In this document: positions 47,148-60,100 of the stretch, piece by piece
How positions within the stretch are numbered: position 1 is the first letter of the stretch
Layout of the letters: every line of letters begins with the position of its first letter
Origin: Combretum micranthum
Taxonomy: Eukaryota; Streptophyta; Magnoliopsida; Myrtales; Combretaceae
NCBI GenBank assembly: GCA_024138025.1
Contig: JAMXBD010002786.1
Location: 62,001-126,000 of the forward strand
Direction of reading: 5' to 3'
DNA length: 64,000 nucleotides
The notes under the pieces: generated by a model
What the model was told of the DNA's origin: nothing
The model's database searches: none
Seen by the model: only the letters and a program-made list of their open reading frames with translations
Program-made: the position numbers and the translations under genes

Positions 47148-49159
47148 CACTACTAGAAAACTAGCCTTTAGAGACAGAAAATTTGCGACGGAAAATTTTT
47201 GTCTCTAAAAAAATGAATTAGAGACAGATTTGCGACGGATTTGTGATGACATGAATTATGAATAATCTTCTAATTTTTATATGCTTTTGCGACGGAATTT
47301 GCGACGGATTACACATTGATTTGCGACGAAAATATTTCCGTTGCAAATTTGTCTCTGATTTTAGAGGGAAATAAATTATTTTAGCGCCAATTTTTATTTT
47401 TTTTAATTCTGTTGCAAATTTGTCTCTAAACTAAATAATTACATATATGTATATATAAATAATTATGTTTAAAATTTATTTTTAATTATACATATCTAAT
47501 ATAATATATATAAATGTGCATATATAATAAGGACATATATTATATTTGTAAATTAATTTTGTTATATAATAACTATAATATGTATAATCATTTGTTATTT
47601 ACAACTAATTATATATATTTTATTTATAATATATTTAATATTACATTACATATTTATATATTATAAAGTATAAATTAAAAATAGTACTTAAAACATAAAT
47701 ATTATATTTATATCTTATTATATATTCTTTTACATAATAACTTATATAAAAAATCAAATTATACAACTTAATAAAATAGTGTATAATAATAATATAATAT
47801 GTTATATGCAAGTAATATCATAAAATACTACTTAAAAATAAAGTATATTTCAATAATAAAATATGTAAAATAAAATAAATAATAAAAAATGTAAACTTAG
47901 TATATTTAAACATCTACAAATATATAATAATATATTATATTTTAATAATATTTAATAAAAAATATATATTCATATTATTTATAATTTTTTTATTATATAT
48001 TTATTATGACTATTCATATGTTTTTTAATATAAAAAATTTATTATATATATCTTACATAATTTATTTTACGTACTATATTTTATTAAAATATAATAACAT
48101 ATTTGGGTATATATACTGTAAAAATATAGTATATTTAAGTAATAAAATATGTAATAATAATAATTAGTTAAATATATTTAAATTGGTATTATATTATTTT
48201 ATTAATATAATAATGATAAAATATATTTTTTATTGTTTATATTATATCATAATTTATTAAGTGTAACAAAAATGAAATAAAAATGAAAAAATTAATTAAA
48301 AATATACAATTTATTAACTTAATATAAAATATTAAATAACTAATGTAAAAAGTATAATTATAATATATATCATTAAATATATATATAAATTTATATGTAT
48401 AACATTATTTATATTTACATAATATATAATATTTTTTTAATAATATAATATCATATTTGGAAAAAAAAATTATAATATACTACTGAAAATATTATATATT
48501 TATAATAAATATATAATTTAAAATAATTATTATAAAATGTAAACATTGTATATAATTATATATTAATATTATATATTAATATTTATATTATTTTAATAAA
48601 ATATTAATGAAAAATCCTTAATAAATATGTAAAGTGAAATTATAAAATAAAAATAAACTATAAAAGATATATAAGATGTTTTATAGTTATAATATTGTAA
48701 ATTGTGATATCTCTTAAATAAACAGTAGTGGAACTTTACTCATGAAGATACGAATTGGTTTATTGGTTTAGTGCTTGTAAAAACTTTAATGTTAAGTGTG
48801 CTTAGTATATAGCATTCTATGATGGGTGACCTCTTGGGAAGGATAAATAAGAGGTAAATGTGTAATTTTTTAATAATTTGTCTGAGAATCAGAGACAAAT
48901 TTGCGACGGAATAATTTTATTTAATATTTACTAATTGGATATTTAAAAATAACTAATTATAAAACAGAGACAAATTTGCGACAGAAATTCCGTAGCAAAT
49001 TTGCGACGGAAAATAAATCTGTCTCTAAAAGAATTAGCGACGATGATTTTTGAGACAGAAATTTGCGACGGAAAATCTGTCTCTGAAAGTCTTTAGAGAC
49101 AGATTTTTCACTTTCAGAGACAGAATTTTTTGTCTCTAAAGCCAAAATTTCTTGTAGTT
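47148..49159. mobile_element. CACTA-like non-autonomous element
   Basis: About 2 kb. Left end CACTACTAGAAAACTAGCC; right end, reverse-complemented, ACTACAAGAAATTTTGGC, so terminal inverted repeats of the CACTA (En/Spm) type, with the outermost base changed at the right. Both ends carry many direct and inverted copies of TTTGCGACGGAA and GAGACAGA/TCTGTCTC (47178-47360 and 48890-49135), the usual subterminal transposase-binding repeats. The core is extremely AT-rich and has no transposase. A 5S-like stretch lies at 48781-48842. No matching 3-bp target duplication is visible. Confidence 0.8.
48781..48842 (+). repeat. 5S rRNA-derived segment inside the CACTA-like element
   Basis: ACTTTAATGTTAAGTGTGCT and TATGATGGGTGACCTCTTGG follow the second half of plant 5S rRNA (ACTCCGAAGTTAAGCGTGCT, GGATGGGTGACCTCCTGG). 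It covers parts of the internal promoter but is too diverged and truncated for a gene. Probably an older 5S-derived SINE or Cassandra piece caught in the element. Confidence 0.65.
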
Positions 49160-51241
49160 ATCCATATTTTGACTATCCATACTTTATATCGATATTCTTT
49201 AAGGTTAATTTAATATGCACAATGTTATTCAAACACCCTTGAAGTTGTTTATAGTTGGTTGACATTAGAGAAAAACCACTCAATTTTCTATTTAAAGGAT
49301 TATTTAGCTCCATTTTCCCTTACTTCTTATCTTACAAAAAAATAGGGAAAAAGAAAAGGAAGAGCTATTTATCTGTCGGGGTAGCACCACTTCTTTGTCC
49401 CTCACTAGTTTCTGCAAACAATTTTTCTCAAAAGATTGAGGCATGATAATCACTGTTGTCCTTTTTTTCTTTATATTTACAACCCTTTGTATGCATGTAA
49501 CAAAAGGTTGTTAATTAAGAAAGACAAAGAGATCTTTAATAATGCTAATAAAGGGTGTTTTTTGTTATTTCTTTCTTCTAAATTGTGCTAGTGTATGTTT
49601 GCAACATTTAGTGCGACGTTAACGAAGCAATGTTTCTATCTCTCTAAATTGGAGTTAGAAGTTCTAATTCGAAATATATATATATATATATATATATGCA
49701 TGCATATACACACAACTGATAATCCATTGATTTTTAATATTTCTAATCATTTTGAGAAAGCAAAGCTTCCATTAAATGCAAATAATTTTTAGATTAATGA
49801 AAAGAGAATTGAGTAACTAATTACCTTTCTTGAAGCTTTTGATTCATTTTTTAGGGTGCTTGTTTAATTTGTGCTTTAGGACAATTTAGGGATTCAGGAA
49901 TTGACTTCATTAGGCTAAAGATATTTTATTTGACCACATTGTATGTGGCTAAATACCTTCTTTCTCCCTTGACTTTCAAACTTTGAAAAGTAGTTTTAGT
50001 GTAGGCTTAGGATTTTAAGTTCAATCTTTGTACATGTCAATGGGTTATAGACTCTCACTTGGATCATTTGAAGATATATGAATTAAATCTACATAGACAA
50101 TCATGTTCTGTGTTAAATTTGTGCTTGTAGGTGTAAAGAAATAATCAACTTAGATCATTCTGTAAAATAATATGATGTGTGTTAGATATATGCATGCACC
50201 AAGATCATTAATCGTTTAAGGTATATGGGTATAATTTGGTTGCTACCATCTAATATAGCCATAGCATCATGATGAAGTAACCTATAATTAGATGTTGAGA
50301 TCAGGAATTACTCTTGATAGGCAAATTGTAAATATGGTGGAATTATGATTAATATCAATCAAGAATCTTGAGAGAAGTTGTTAACAATTATACTAGTGAT
50401 CTATGATAGTACCATAGATAGAGGTAGTGGTCTAGACTTCCAATGCCTAATATGGGCAATGATTCAAATATTAGATGAATTTGTTTATAGTATTTAGAGT
50501 CACAAGATCATAGATCTAATGACTCTTACTGCTTCAACATGCTAAGTTTACTTATGTTTGCTACCCCACTCATAAACAAGATAACTGATTTGGTTTGCTC
50601 TTACTATTAGAAATATATTGTTGCATTAGCATTTACATAGGCATTTGTGTGGTGTAGCACATATTTATGTATGTGGCAATTCTTTTTAATTAGGCTTAGT
50701 AGTTTGCTTACATTTGTAAATTTAAAATTTCATGTCTTAAAGGTCTAAGGAAAAAAATAAATAAGAGAAATGATCAAGCTATTTCCATACCAACTCATAA
50801 GGAAACATAATGGATTGTTATGTCCATTAAGTTCAAGGTTTGACAATAATATATAGTCTAAATCTCCCTTTCCTACTATTTAATTGTTCTTTAACATCAA
50901 TTGGTTCAACAACTGCCTTATCATCGAAGGTAGATAAAATTACCAAGACTATCAATACTTATGATCTTCTTAGGATTGATATGAAGCTAGTTGATTATAT
51001 AAATGGACTTGAGATGAAATAATTGGTTTTACTAAATGAGTTTATTTATAGAGAAAACCTTACTTCTAAAAGAGAGGCAATAACTTAAAGCAATCAAATT
51101 TTATCTCTCGAAGTAACTAGTTCTTTGGCCCAAAATGTTTGCTTAATACAACAATTAATTGGCTAAGAGGCCTTTTTTTTTTTTTTTTTACATCTAGAAA
51201 AATAGTCCTTTAGCTTGAAAAGTTCACATAGTACACCATTA
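49160..51241. other. AT-rich intergenic with an (AT)n microsatellite
   Basis: An (AT)12 run at about 49674-49697. No gene or RNA is supported; frames of 60-65 codons are scattered on both strands without features. Confidence 0.5.
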
Positions 51242-51480
51242 GGGTCTATTTGTTTCATCACATTTTGGTTATTTTTACATCATATTTTTATCATTTTCAA
51301 ACAAATGTTTTTTAATGGTTAAAAAAAAAAAAAATAGATGTTTGTCAAGAAACAAATACCAATGAAAAATTGACAATTTTACTCATAAACTAACTAAGCA
51401 GATACGTTACAAATATGTTATAGATATAGATCAATACAAATATGATATAGATAAAAAAATATGATTATCCAAACGAACCG
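51242..51480 (+). mobile_element. AT-rich MITE, copy 4 (best preserved)
   Basis: 239 bp. Left GGGTCTATTTGTTTCATCAC and right CCAAACGAACCG form short imperfect inverted ends, bordered by TTA and TAA. The interior order AACAAATGTTT, GATGTTTGTCAAGAAACAAA, TTTTACTCATAAACTAACTA, GTTATAGATATAGAT is shared with copies 1-3. Ends and borders are suggestive of a PIF/Harbinger Tourist element, but the duplication is not exact. Confidence 0.65.
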
Positions 51481-51645
51481 TAATGATGCGATGTAAATTA
51501 AGCCATGCGGAGATAGACAAAAAGACATCTTATATGATGTTGAATCATTATATAAGACTATCAAGTCACTAAGCATGTTGACATTGAATTGGATTCTAAA
51601 CATCCTCAAGCTATCTTTAGGTAGGTGGAGTAGTGTTTCAATTAC

Positions 51646-52411
51646 TAAGGGGTGGGCACTGTGTTTCATTTGGCCCTAAACTACACTGAATTGTATATTA
51701 CAGTTTGATTTTTTTAGTTTGAACTTAACTATATAGTTTGATTCGTAACCTTTTTGAACGAAAAAAAATTCGATTTGCGATTCGAACCATTTTTCCTTAA
51801 AATAAAAATACATTTTATAAAAAAGAAAAAATCAATTACATATCTCTTAATACCAATGCAAATATAAACAACAATATTTGAAATAAATTATTTACTCAAA
51901 TAAATATGTGAAACTTATAGAGAGGGAAATATTTCATCCATCATAAAATTATAATCATATATTTGTCTTATTCCCAAATTATCTTGGACTATAATGATGA
52001 TATACTAGACTTGATTAAATTTAATAATATACTATCCTTTTGTGATGCACAAATTTTAATTCATTGTTACTTTAATTAACACATTATCAATTATATAATC
52101 CAATAAGCAACTACATAATAAAAGTGAATTGATTATTAAGACAAAGGAAAAAATATTTAGAATACTAGAGGCTAAAAATAAAAAAATTATCTTGTTTATA
52201 GACACACCATAAATATCAAACATGATATGACTAATCTAATTTTTTTTCATGAATAATATATATATAAATAAATAATTTTGTAAATAAGTAATTTTTTAAT
52301 AAAACAACTAAAAGAAAAAAAATAGTTTGAATTAAAAAATATTGTAAAGCGATTTTATTTAAGGAGTTAGACCAAATCCCAAATTGTGTACTCGTCATGG
52401 AACCAAACTGT
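51646..52411 (-). mobile_element. hAT-like non-autonomous element, copy 2 (inverted, 3' end worn)
   Basis: Left end TAAGGGGTGGGCACTGTG matches the reverse complement of the right end of copy 1. The interior, for example GGGAAATATTTCATCCATCA (near 51926), is the reverse complement of copy 1 near 44930. Ends near GAACCAAACTG (52409) without a clean terminal repeat. Non-coding. Confidence 0.65.
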
Positions 52412-52825
52412 TGCAGGGGCTAATTCTGCTAGTAAAGTTTTACCCCTACAAACACAAAGAAACGGTTAATGGTATGCTGGAGGAGAGTTATCCAGCGTAA
52501 CCACTCCGATGCTTGAGTTAGTTTATTGGTCGCTCAGAGAATCTCTAAAGGAGTATTGATAGATAAAAGCCATTATGCACTTCCCTTGTAAAGGAAAAGG
52601 GCCTTTTATAGTTCATGGCTATATTAGAACGAGGCCCACTAAATCTTTTCTGTTATGAAAAATCTTCATTTAGTAGCAAACCTAACACCCTAGGTGAGAG
52701 ATTTATCTAGTGTTTAAAGTGGGGAACTGCCGCTGCATGGAGTGCACTCGAATTGGTGATGTCAAGGTGAGTGCAAGCTTTGGATCCCCAGCTAAGGTGG
52801 GACCCGAAGCGTCGCCTGTCATGGG
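52412..52825. repeat. unclassified repeat, host of copy D (left)
   Basis: GC-richer than its surroundings. Phrases such as CCACTCCGATGCTTGAGTTA (52501) and CTTTTATAGTTCATGG (52602, a possible TATA region) read like an LTR or other dispersed plant repeat. Continues at 57155 after copy D. No gene. Confidence 0.45.
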
Positions 52826-53970
52826 TGTAAACCCCTAAAATTTTCATAATTCATAGAAAATAATCCTAGAAGTCTAATATCAAAATTGAAATCCTGAAAA
52901 TCGACCCAAGTTAAAACCGAATTCTAAATCAGGAAAATTCTTAGTCTTGAGAAAATGAGAACCCTCGAAATAAATATAAAATCCAACTATCGATTGAATC
53001 GACATCTGTACTCCAATCAAATCATCTATCCGATTCCTAAAACACAAATCAAAATGATATATTTAAATAACGCTCGACAACGAAATGCTAAGATCTTAAA
53101 ACCCTCGGTGAATTTTGGAATTAGAAATTTCAATTTTCACTAAAAGTCAAACTGAGTCAACTCATAACCCTAGACTCGGGTTAAACGATCCCAAAAACTG
53201 AAAACTATTAAATAATCATAAATAAAATAAGATAAACCATAAATATCGAACTAAAAATATAATACGGTCAAAACTCCAAATTTATATGATCTTATTAATA
53301 ACTCAACAAAACCGGAAGTCAAACTGGAACCCTAAAAGTCAACAAAGCTTACAAACAAACCTTAATGTTTAAGATCCGACAATCCCATGCTCTTAAACCC
53401 TAAACAAAAAAAATGAAAATAATTGTTGATATTAGTTCGTAATAATATAGGAAAACTTAAAAATATCATATTCACAAATTTCTAGTGTCCTTCGGATTAG
53501 AACTGGATCAGTTTTCAAAAAACCATGCTCCGATATACCAGATGGCAAAAATATACCGTTAATACCAATAGACTGGTAAAAATATAAGTTTTTCAAAAAT
53601 ATCAGTTTTAGAATTTTTCAGTAGCTAAAAATTACAAATATCGCATTTATACGCGTATTTTTATTACTACCGGTATCATCTAGTTTACTATTCATAGTAC
53701 TTTTCTACTATTCATTACTATTTCTCTATCTCTACTTTTTCTTATTACCTATTCTTACACCTACATACATATTTCTTACAATTTTCTTTTCCCATAAAAA
53801 TTCTACACCACATATTACTAAACTTCTCTTACACTTTTCTTATAAAATTATTTTTTTATCAAATTTCTCTCTCTTCCCCTTCAATTGCCGTCCACTTCCT
53901 TCTCTCTTCACTCTCCATTTATTTTCTTTTTCAATTAATTTAATTACGTCTAATTTTCACTCCAAAATTC

Positions 53971-53978
53971 TATAAATA
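53971..53978 (+). promoter_or_regulatory. TATA box in copy D
   Basis: TATAAATA in TCTATAAATACCCCC, same context as in copy C. Confidence 0.6.
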
Positions 53979-55976
53979 CCCCCTTCCTCCTTCATTCTTT
54001 CACACAATTCATTTCACTACTAAAACTCTCTCAAAATCTCTCCACAAATCCTCTCTTCAAGAGTTCTCTCTACCAAAACTCTCTTAAATCAATTCTTCAC
54101 AAAAATCATTCCTTGTACACAAACTTTCTACCACATATCACTACTCACATAATACCCCTTTCATCTACTCTCTTCATATCACATAAACACTTCAGGTAAA
54201 CTTCTTCCAGCCATTTATTTACCCATGTCATGTAATTTAACATGACTATGGTGTTGTTTTGAAACTCATATGAGTAGTAAAAGCAACAACATATTCATGT
54301 TTTGTTCTTGCACATGAACTTCCTATTTTATTATGTTGTTATGTTGATTTTATTATCCATATCTAACTAAATTTATTTATGTATTTATATATAATCTTTA
54401 GAGCATATAAGCTCACTTGTTATTTATTTAATTTCATGCTTTGTAATTTATTTATTTCATGCTGTTTCTTTAAGACTAGTCTTTCTAGTCTTAGACTTGT
54501 CCATATCAAGTCAAAACAACCTTTTATTTATTTTTTTTATTCTTTTGGGACTAGTCTATTCTTAGTCCCGGGATGCCTTGATGAAGCTAAGGCTCCCAAT
54601 ACTTGATCGGGATATCTTGATGAAGCTAAGGTTCCTAATACTTTATATTTTTATTATATTGCTTATTAGTAACTGTTTCCAGTATTTTCTCATGTTCTTA
54701 TTATTTTACATACTCATAATACTTGCATCTACATAATGATATTGTCTCAACTAATTTAAAAAGTAAAATTTTACTTTATTAAAGGAACTTAAAACTAAAT
54801 TTTCTATTATATGACTTGTCACAAAATAATGAAGTTATTATCAATAACATAGAAATAGAGTAATACAAGTTTTCTCAAGTTTTTCTCAAATAACAAAGAT
54901 AACTTTACCAAAGAAACATAACAAATGAATACTTTCTTTGTACATTATGGCAACCTAAGTTTTAGTAAAATAATTTGTTAATATTCAAAGTTTTCACAAA
55001 AAGCTTAAGAATAAACTCTTTTTAACTCCATAACAAAACTAAGAAACCAACTAGTTTTTAAAGTTAAAATGAATTCAACCCATAAAATTATAAACCCACT
55101 TAGGAAAATAATGATTTTCAAGTTTCTAAAGAAGAAACTTATTTTTAAAGAATATGAATAAGATAAGATTAAAAACAAAGGATTTTATCAATAAAGAGGA
55201 TTCTTTTCAAAGGAAATAAAAGAACAAGTTTTAGAAAACAAAAACTTATATTTTAAATAATAAATATAAGAACACAAGACTCATTTTCTAAAACCATTCT
55301 AAATACAAATTTATAAAAACATTTTCAACGACTTAATACACTTTTGATAAATTTGATCTTTTATCACTAGAAGTAAAATTTATGAAAGACTAAGGTTAAA
55401 GGAAAATTGACTTGTTTTTGGAAAAAGAATGAAGAAAATAAAATAAAAATATACTCATTTATAATAATCTAGGAAAATATAAAGTTTCTTCAAAATACTT
55501 GAAAAAAATTTGTCAAAGTTAAAGTTTTAACAACTCAAAATGAATTGTTTTATGAAATAAATTGTTGAGACACTACCATTAGAATTTTTGCATATAAAGT
55601 GAGCTTATATATATACTCAAAGGATTTATCAATTATATATATATATATATATTTTTACTAAAGGATTTTTAAAATGAAGTTGAATTAGAAAATGGTTTTG
55701 CAAAAATCTAGAAATATTCGTTTTAAATCTATACCCAACGTTTTCAGAACCCAAATGACCTTTTTTGACTAAGATAACCTTAGAAATGGATAGATCTTTT
55801 CGAATATGTAGAAAACGGTATATTATATGCGAAATTTCGAGTTACAATGAGCAAGTTATGGCCATTTTAAATTGGAATTTCATTCTATACGAATTTAACG
55901 AACATAGTGAAATAGAATTAGAAAGTTTAAGTAGAATTTCTATGTAATACTCATCCCGGGTATTTCTTTTGTCTAG

Positions 55977-56043
55977 GTGACGAAGGATACGAGAATACCC
56001 TACTCGAGAATTACTACGACTAAGAAGATCGCGAAATGGACGA
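55977..56043 (+). other. mini-exon-like block in copy D
   Basis: 67 bases between TTTTGTCTAG and GTGAGTTA. One frame reads ENTLLENYYD then TAA, a diverged version of the PEDYYD peptide. Confidence 0.45.
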
Positions 56044-57154
56044 GTGAGTTATTCCTCTCAATTTTGTTACCTTGCTTGCACTTGTAAAGTAGTGGCATTA
56101 GCATACTAAGAAAAGATAAAAATGGATATGTATGAGAAATCGGGGATATGTATATGCGGGAAGTGAGAATTAAGAATATCGCAACTTCAAACTGCCTGTT
56201 TAAGTATTTTTGTTTACTTATTTGTATGACTGTTTATTATTAGCTAAATTGATTGATAGCCCCCTAATAAACCTTAATAAAGTTTGGTTTAAGAAAAACA
56301 AAACGCTTACGCATAGTATCCATCGAGTCACATCTCTTTTGGAAGGTTGCTACTCCTACGCGTAGAGTTGGATTGGCTAATATCGTGCTGTGACACGGGC
56401 CATGTTCCTTCCTAGAAAATCCAAATCTCCCGGGGGATGTGACTCTAGGTTCGGAGCCGAGCCAACCGAACGCTTTGGATAGGGACCTAAGGACTAGCAG
56501 TAGAAGATCGAGGATCTTCATCATCGATTCCCTAACCTTCGATACGGAGGGGTAAATCCATTCTATATATGATTTCCGAATAACTATATATATTTGCATA
56601 ATCACGTGATTGTTGCTTTATACGCATAGCATATGTGTGAAAATTTAAATGAACTTGCTTGAAAACATGGTGCGAACGAAAAGGAATATCTCACTAAGTT
56701 AGTTGTAGCTTATACCCCTATAGATTTTGATGAAACAGGTATCCCTATGGCTTAAATTGATGATCATGACGTTAAGAATATCGTTGAAGGGTGTTAAGCT
56801 TTTATAAAGGCAATGGAAACATAAGATGAAGTTATTTTGTAAGGATCTTTATATGTAATGTATTCTATATTAGTGTTTTGGAAATTCTAAGATGTATATT
56901 CATTTGAAGACAATAAAGGGATATGCCCCTAAGAATTGTAATTTAATACGTTTATGTTTTATGATAAGCATTCTCTTTGCGTTGTTACTTAATTATTATC
57001 AATATAAATTGAGCTACTCCGATGCGTTCCCTTGGTTGTGATGTACACCTTGTACATGATATGGAAGCCTTTGTGTGACTGAGATAGTCATTCATAGGCT
57101 TTAGTTTTATGTACGGTGGACTATCACGTTTAGGATACCCCTTGGGGTGTGACA

Positions 57155-60100
57155 ATGGGCCTTTATTTGGATGGAAGAGCTGATGATCTTTTGGACTTTT
57201 CTTGGACTCTTTGATCTGTGTAGGGATGATAACGTGGCGAGTAAGCGGTGGCCTATAGTTTGCAGTCAACACAAACTATTTTGAAAAACAACCAAAATTT
57301 GCGTTGTTTAATTCAATCTAGTTTTGTTCATTATTCGTTCAGTTATTTCACACGACCTACCAGTTACATGTCTAAACTAATTCTCAACTAGACATCTCCA
57401 TGGGTTGAATCTAATCCATGACCTACCCTAACAAGTTCAGGACCTAGACGTGGTTCGTCTAGTATTTAAAATGAAAATAATAAATATAAATAAACATAAA
57501 ATAAAAGGTGAAAAATTTTAAAAATGAAAATTAAATTAAATATTTAGACTATTTTCCATGTAAATATAACTTACTTATTATATATTTACATTATTTAATG
57601 CATTACTGATAACAACACAAGAAATAATATATTTGTAAAACATGTCTTTGTGTAGAGGTACACTAAGAGAACAACCCCATTTCTAAATAATATGAGACTT
57701 CTTGTTCCTTTGAAGACTCTTTGAAAGTGTTACTCTGATCCCACATCGCTAATATTTCAACTCAAATGGAACGTGCTTACATATAAATAAGTACACTTCC
57801 TTAATAATATCATGTGCAAATGGGCTAAAGATTATAATATTCTGAAGATTATTTTTCATTGATTTTAAGATTTTATTTCAAATTAAAGTTTTTATTTTCA
57901 ATTTTTGTATTAAAAAAATGGGTAGGTTAGTTTAAAGTCAAACGTGTGTCGTGATTTGGTAGGTTCATGGTTCAATAATCAGTCCACCCCAAGATGGAGC
58001 GATTTCTATTCCTTAAAATCATAATTGGGTTTAAGTTGAGTCTGAACCTAACTCAACCTGTGGGGACATTGTGGAGATAATGTTGCTTTGTTAATTGAAA
58101 GAAAATGAGTGATGAACTATATTTAATCAGCTCTAGAGGATATTTGAATGAAGTCACTTCATTACAACATGCCAACTGTAGGGAATTTAGACGATCCAAA
58201 ACATGGATCTGTAGTTGAAATAATGATAATAATTTTTCTAGAAAACTAAATTCCTAATTTGATCCAAATAGTTCAAGTAAATCAATAGAGACATGAGATT
58301 ATACCTTTTCGATTCTTAATCTCATCACATCTAAACATGTTTCAATCATGCAAGCTCCCTCTACGATATCCGTATGAATGAATACCCTAAACGGATTTTG
58401 TGTGTGTGCTAGCACATCGGAACAATACCAAATGTGCTCAGGAATTTCTCACGAAGGGCTCTCGTGTTTTATCTTCTTAAGAGTATAGATTTTCTCTACA
58501 GCTTAGATATGATGGTAAGTGTCATTAACCTGAACGACAGCCATCGTGTTTTATTTATATTTGTGACAATATCCCACGAATCAAGATATTGACATTAAGG
58601 TGATCCTTAATCTAATTAGGGTTTCCTCATTTAAAAGACACATCCTTCCAAATGATGCTATTTACAAAGTAACGTTTTTACTTTATTATTCTTATTCCAA
58701 TTAAGATTGTTTATTCAAATTAAACTTATGATCTATTTGATTCATTCTTTGTGTGCGACCCTATAGGTTTACTTAACATTAGCAATAGGCCCAAAAACCC
58801 CTTTTTGGCCTACAAGATATAAGTGGCACCTAACAGGACATTATGTCTACCCAAATTAAGTTAAGACCGACAATCCATCTATACCTATTATCAGATAATT
58901 ATTTAGTCCCTTTTTCACATGATATCTAATGATTAAACATGAGGTATGGATCATTTCACTCATATATTATTTAATTACAAATTTTCTTAATTCCAAAGTT
59001 TGACTGAATAAACCAAATGTTATTGTTAACTCCTTATCAATTTATTTGGGTATGGTCATGTATTTTTCTCGGTTTCACTCTTCAAGAGAGTTAAAAAGAT
59101 ATATCTTTTAAATTAATGAGAGCGATAAATTCATTCACGAACGCTCATATCCCTCAACATAATTTATTCCATATCCAATTACAGCACTATGATCATCCAT
59201 TTAAAGATGATGAAGATCTGAGTCAAAACATGGAAGTCATTGCATAAGGATCCATGGTGCCATCAGGTCAAAGGACTAAAATAATAACATTGTAAGAGAA
59301 GTATTCATAATAAGGATCCAAATTATACTCTTATCGTGAGTTGATCAAATACAATGCACTCCTACATGTATTTATATGCTGACTTGATATCCCATATCTA
59401 TGATCAGTAAAACGTGATCATCAATCAGTCTATATATTATTCTTAATTCATTATTGTTCCATATAATGAGCAATGAAGGATGGTTTTGAATAGAATTCTT
59501 ATTACCTTATAGTTTTACTATTAAAGTCATGCACTTTAATGACATAAGAAAGAATGAACAATTCAAGGAAACATTTTATCATGTTAAAAGACTATCAATA
59601 ACAAATGATAAACAGAATGGTTTATTCAATAACGAATAAGTACAAATAATGTCAAAATCTTGATGGTCTAATGTACATCACCAGCACCATCAAGGTATTC
59701 AAGTGGAACCACCAAAAAAAAGGTTTGAAGATTTTGCCTCATCTCATATAAAAGGCACTCAATCTCATTTAAATGAAGTAAGTAACCTCTAAATTATGAG
59801 AGGAAAATCTAAATGAAGCTTGCTCCATTTTGCAAATTACATTTCTTTTTTTAATTTTTAATGTTATCCTTTTTTACTAGCTAAATTTATGTTTAAAAGT
59901 ATATCTCAAATGAAGGCATGGTATCATTTTACACCTTTTATTTGATATTAAAATTTAGTGAGATGTTTGACATAAAAATAGGTATCATGAGTTATTTGAA
60001 CCAATGACCCATGCTACAGCTAAGGGCTTGTTGAACTTGGCTCAAAAGATCCTTGCAAATGATTCGAACGATGATAAATTGGGATATCTCAATGGATATA

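Larger units (their letters stand above)
52826..57154 (+). mobile_element. solo LTR, copy D (family A-D)
   Basis: TGTAAACCCCTAAAATTTTC to CCCTTGGGGTGTGACA, 4329 bp, with the exact duplication atggg at 52821-52825 and 57155-57159. It is the longest copy. Contents: TATA box (53971-53978), donor-like AG|GTAAAC (54195/54196), conserved block with AACGGTATATTATATGCG (near 55814), mini-exon-like block (55977-56043), a GC-richer stretch (56320-56510) where the other copies have tandem repeats, the anchor variant (near 56540) and acceptor-like ACAG|GT (56739). No internal domain or gene. Confidence 0.95.

Noticed and set aside
48781..48842. functional 5S rRNA gene
   Set aside because: Only the second half is recognisable, with many changes and no terminator arrangement; treated as 5S-derived repeat.
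52826..57154. copy D as a complete non-autonomous retrotransposon with two LTRs
   Set aside because: I found no terminal direct repeat, primer-binding site or polypurine tract inside; a solo LTR fits better.
57745..57900. possible U6 or U2 snRNA gene
   Set aside because: The promoter-like motif is present, but the sequence after it matches no snRNA I recognise.
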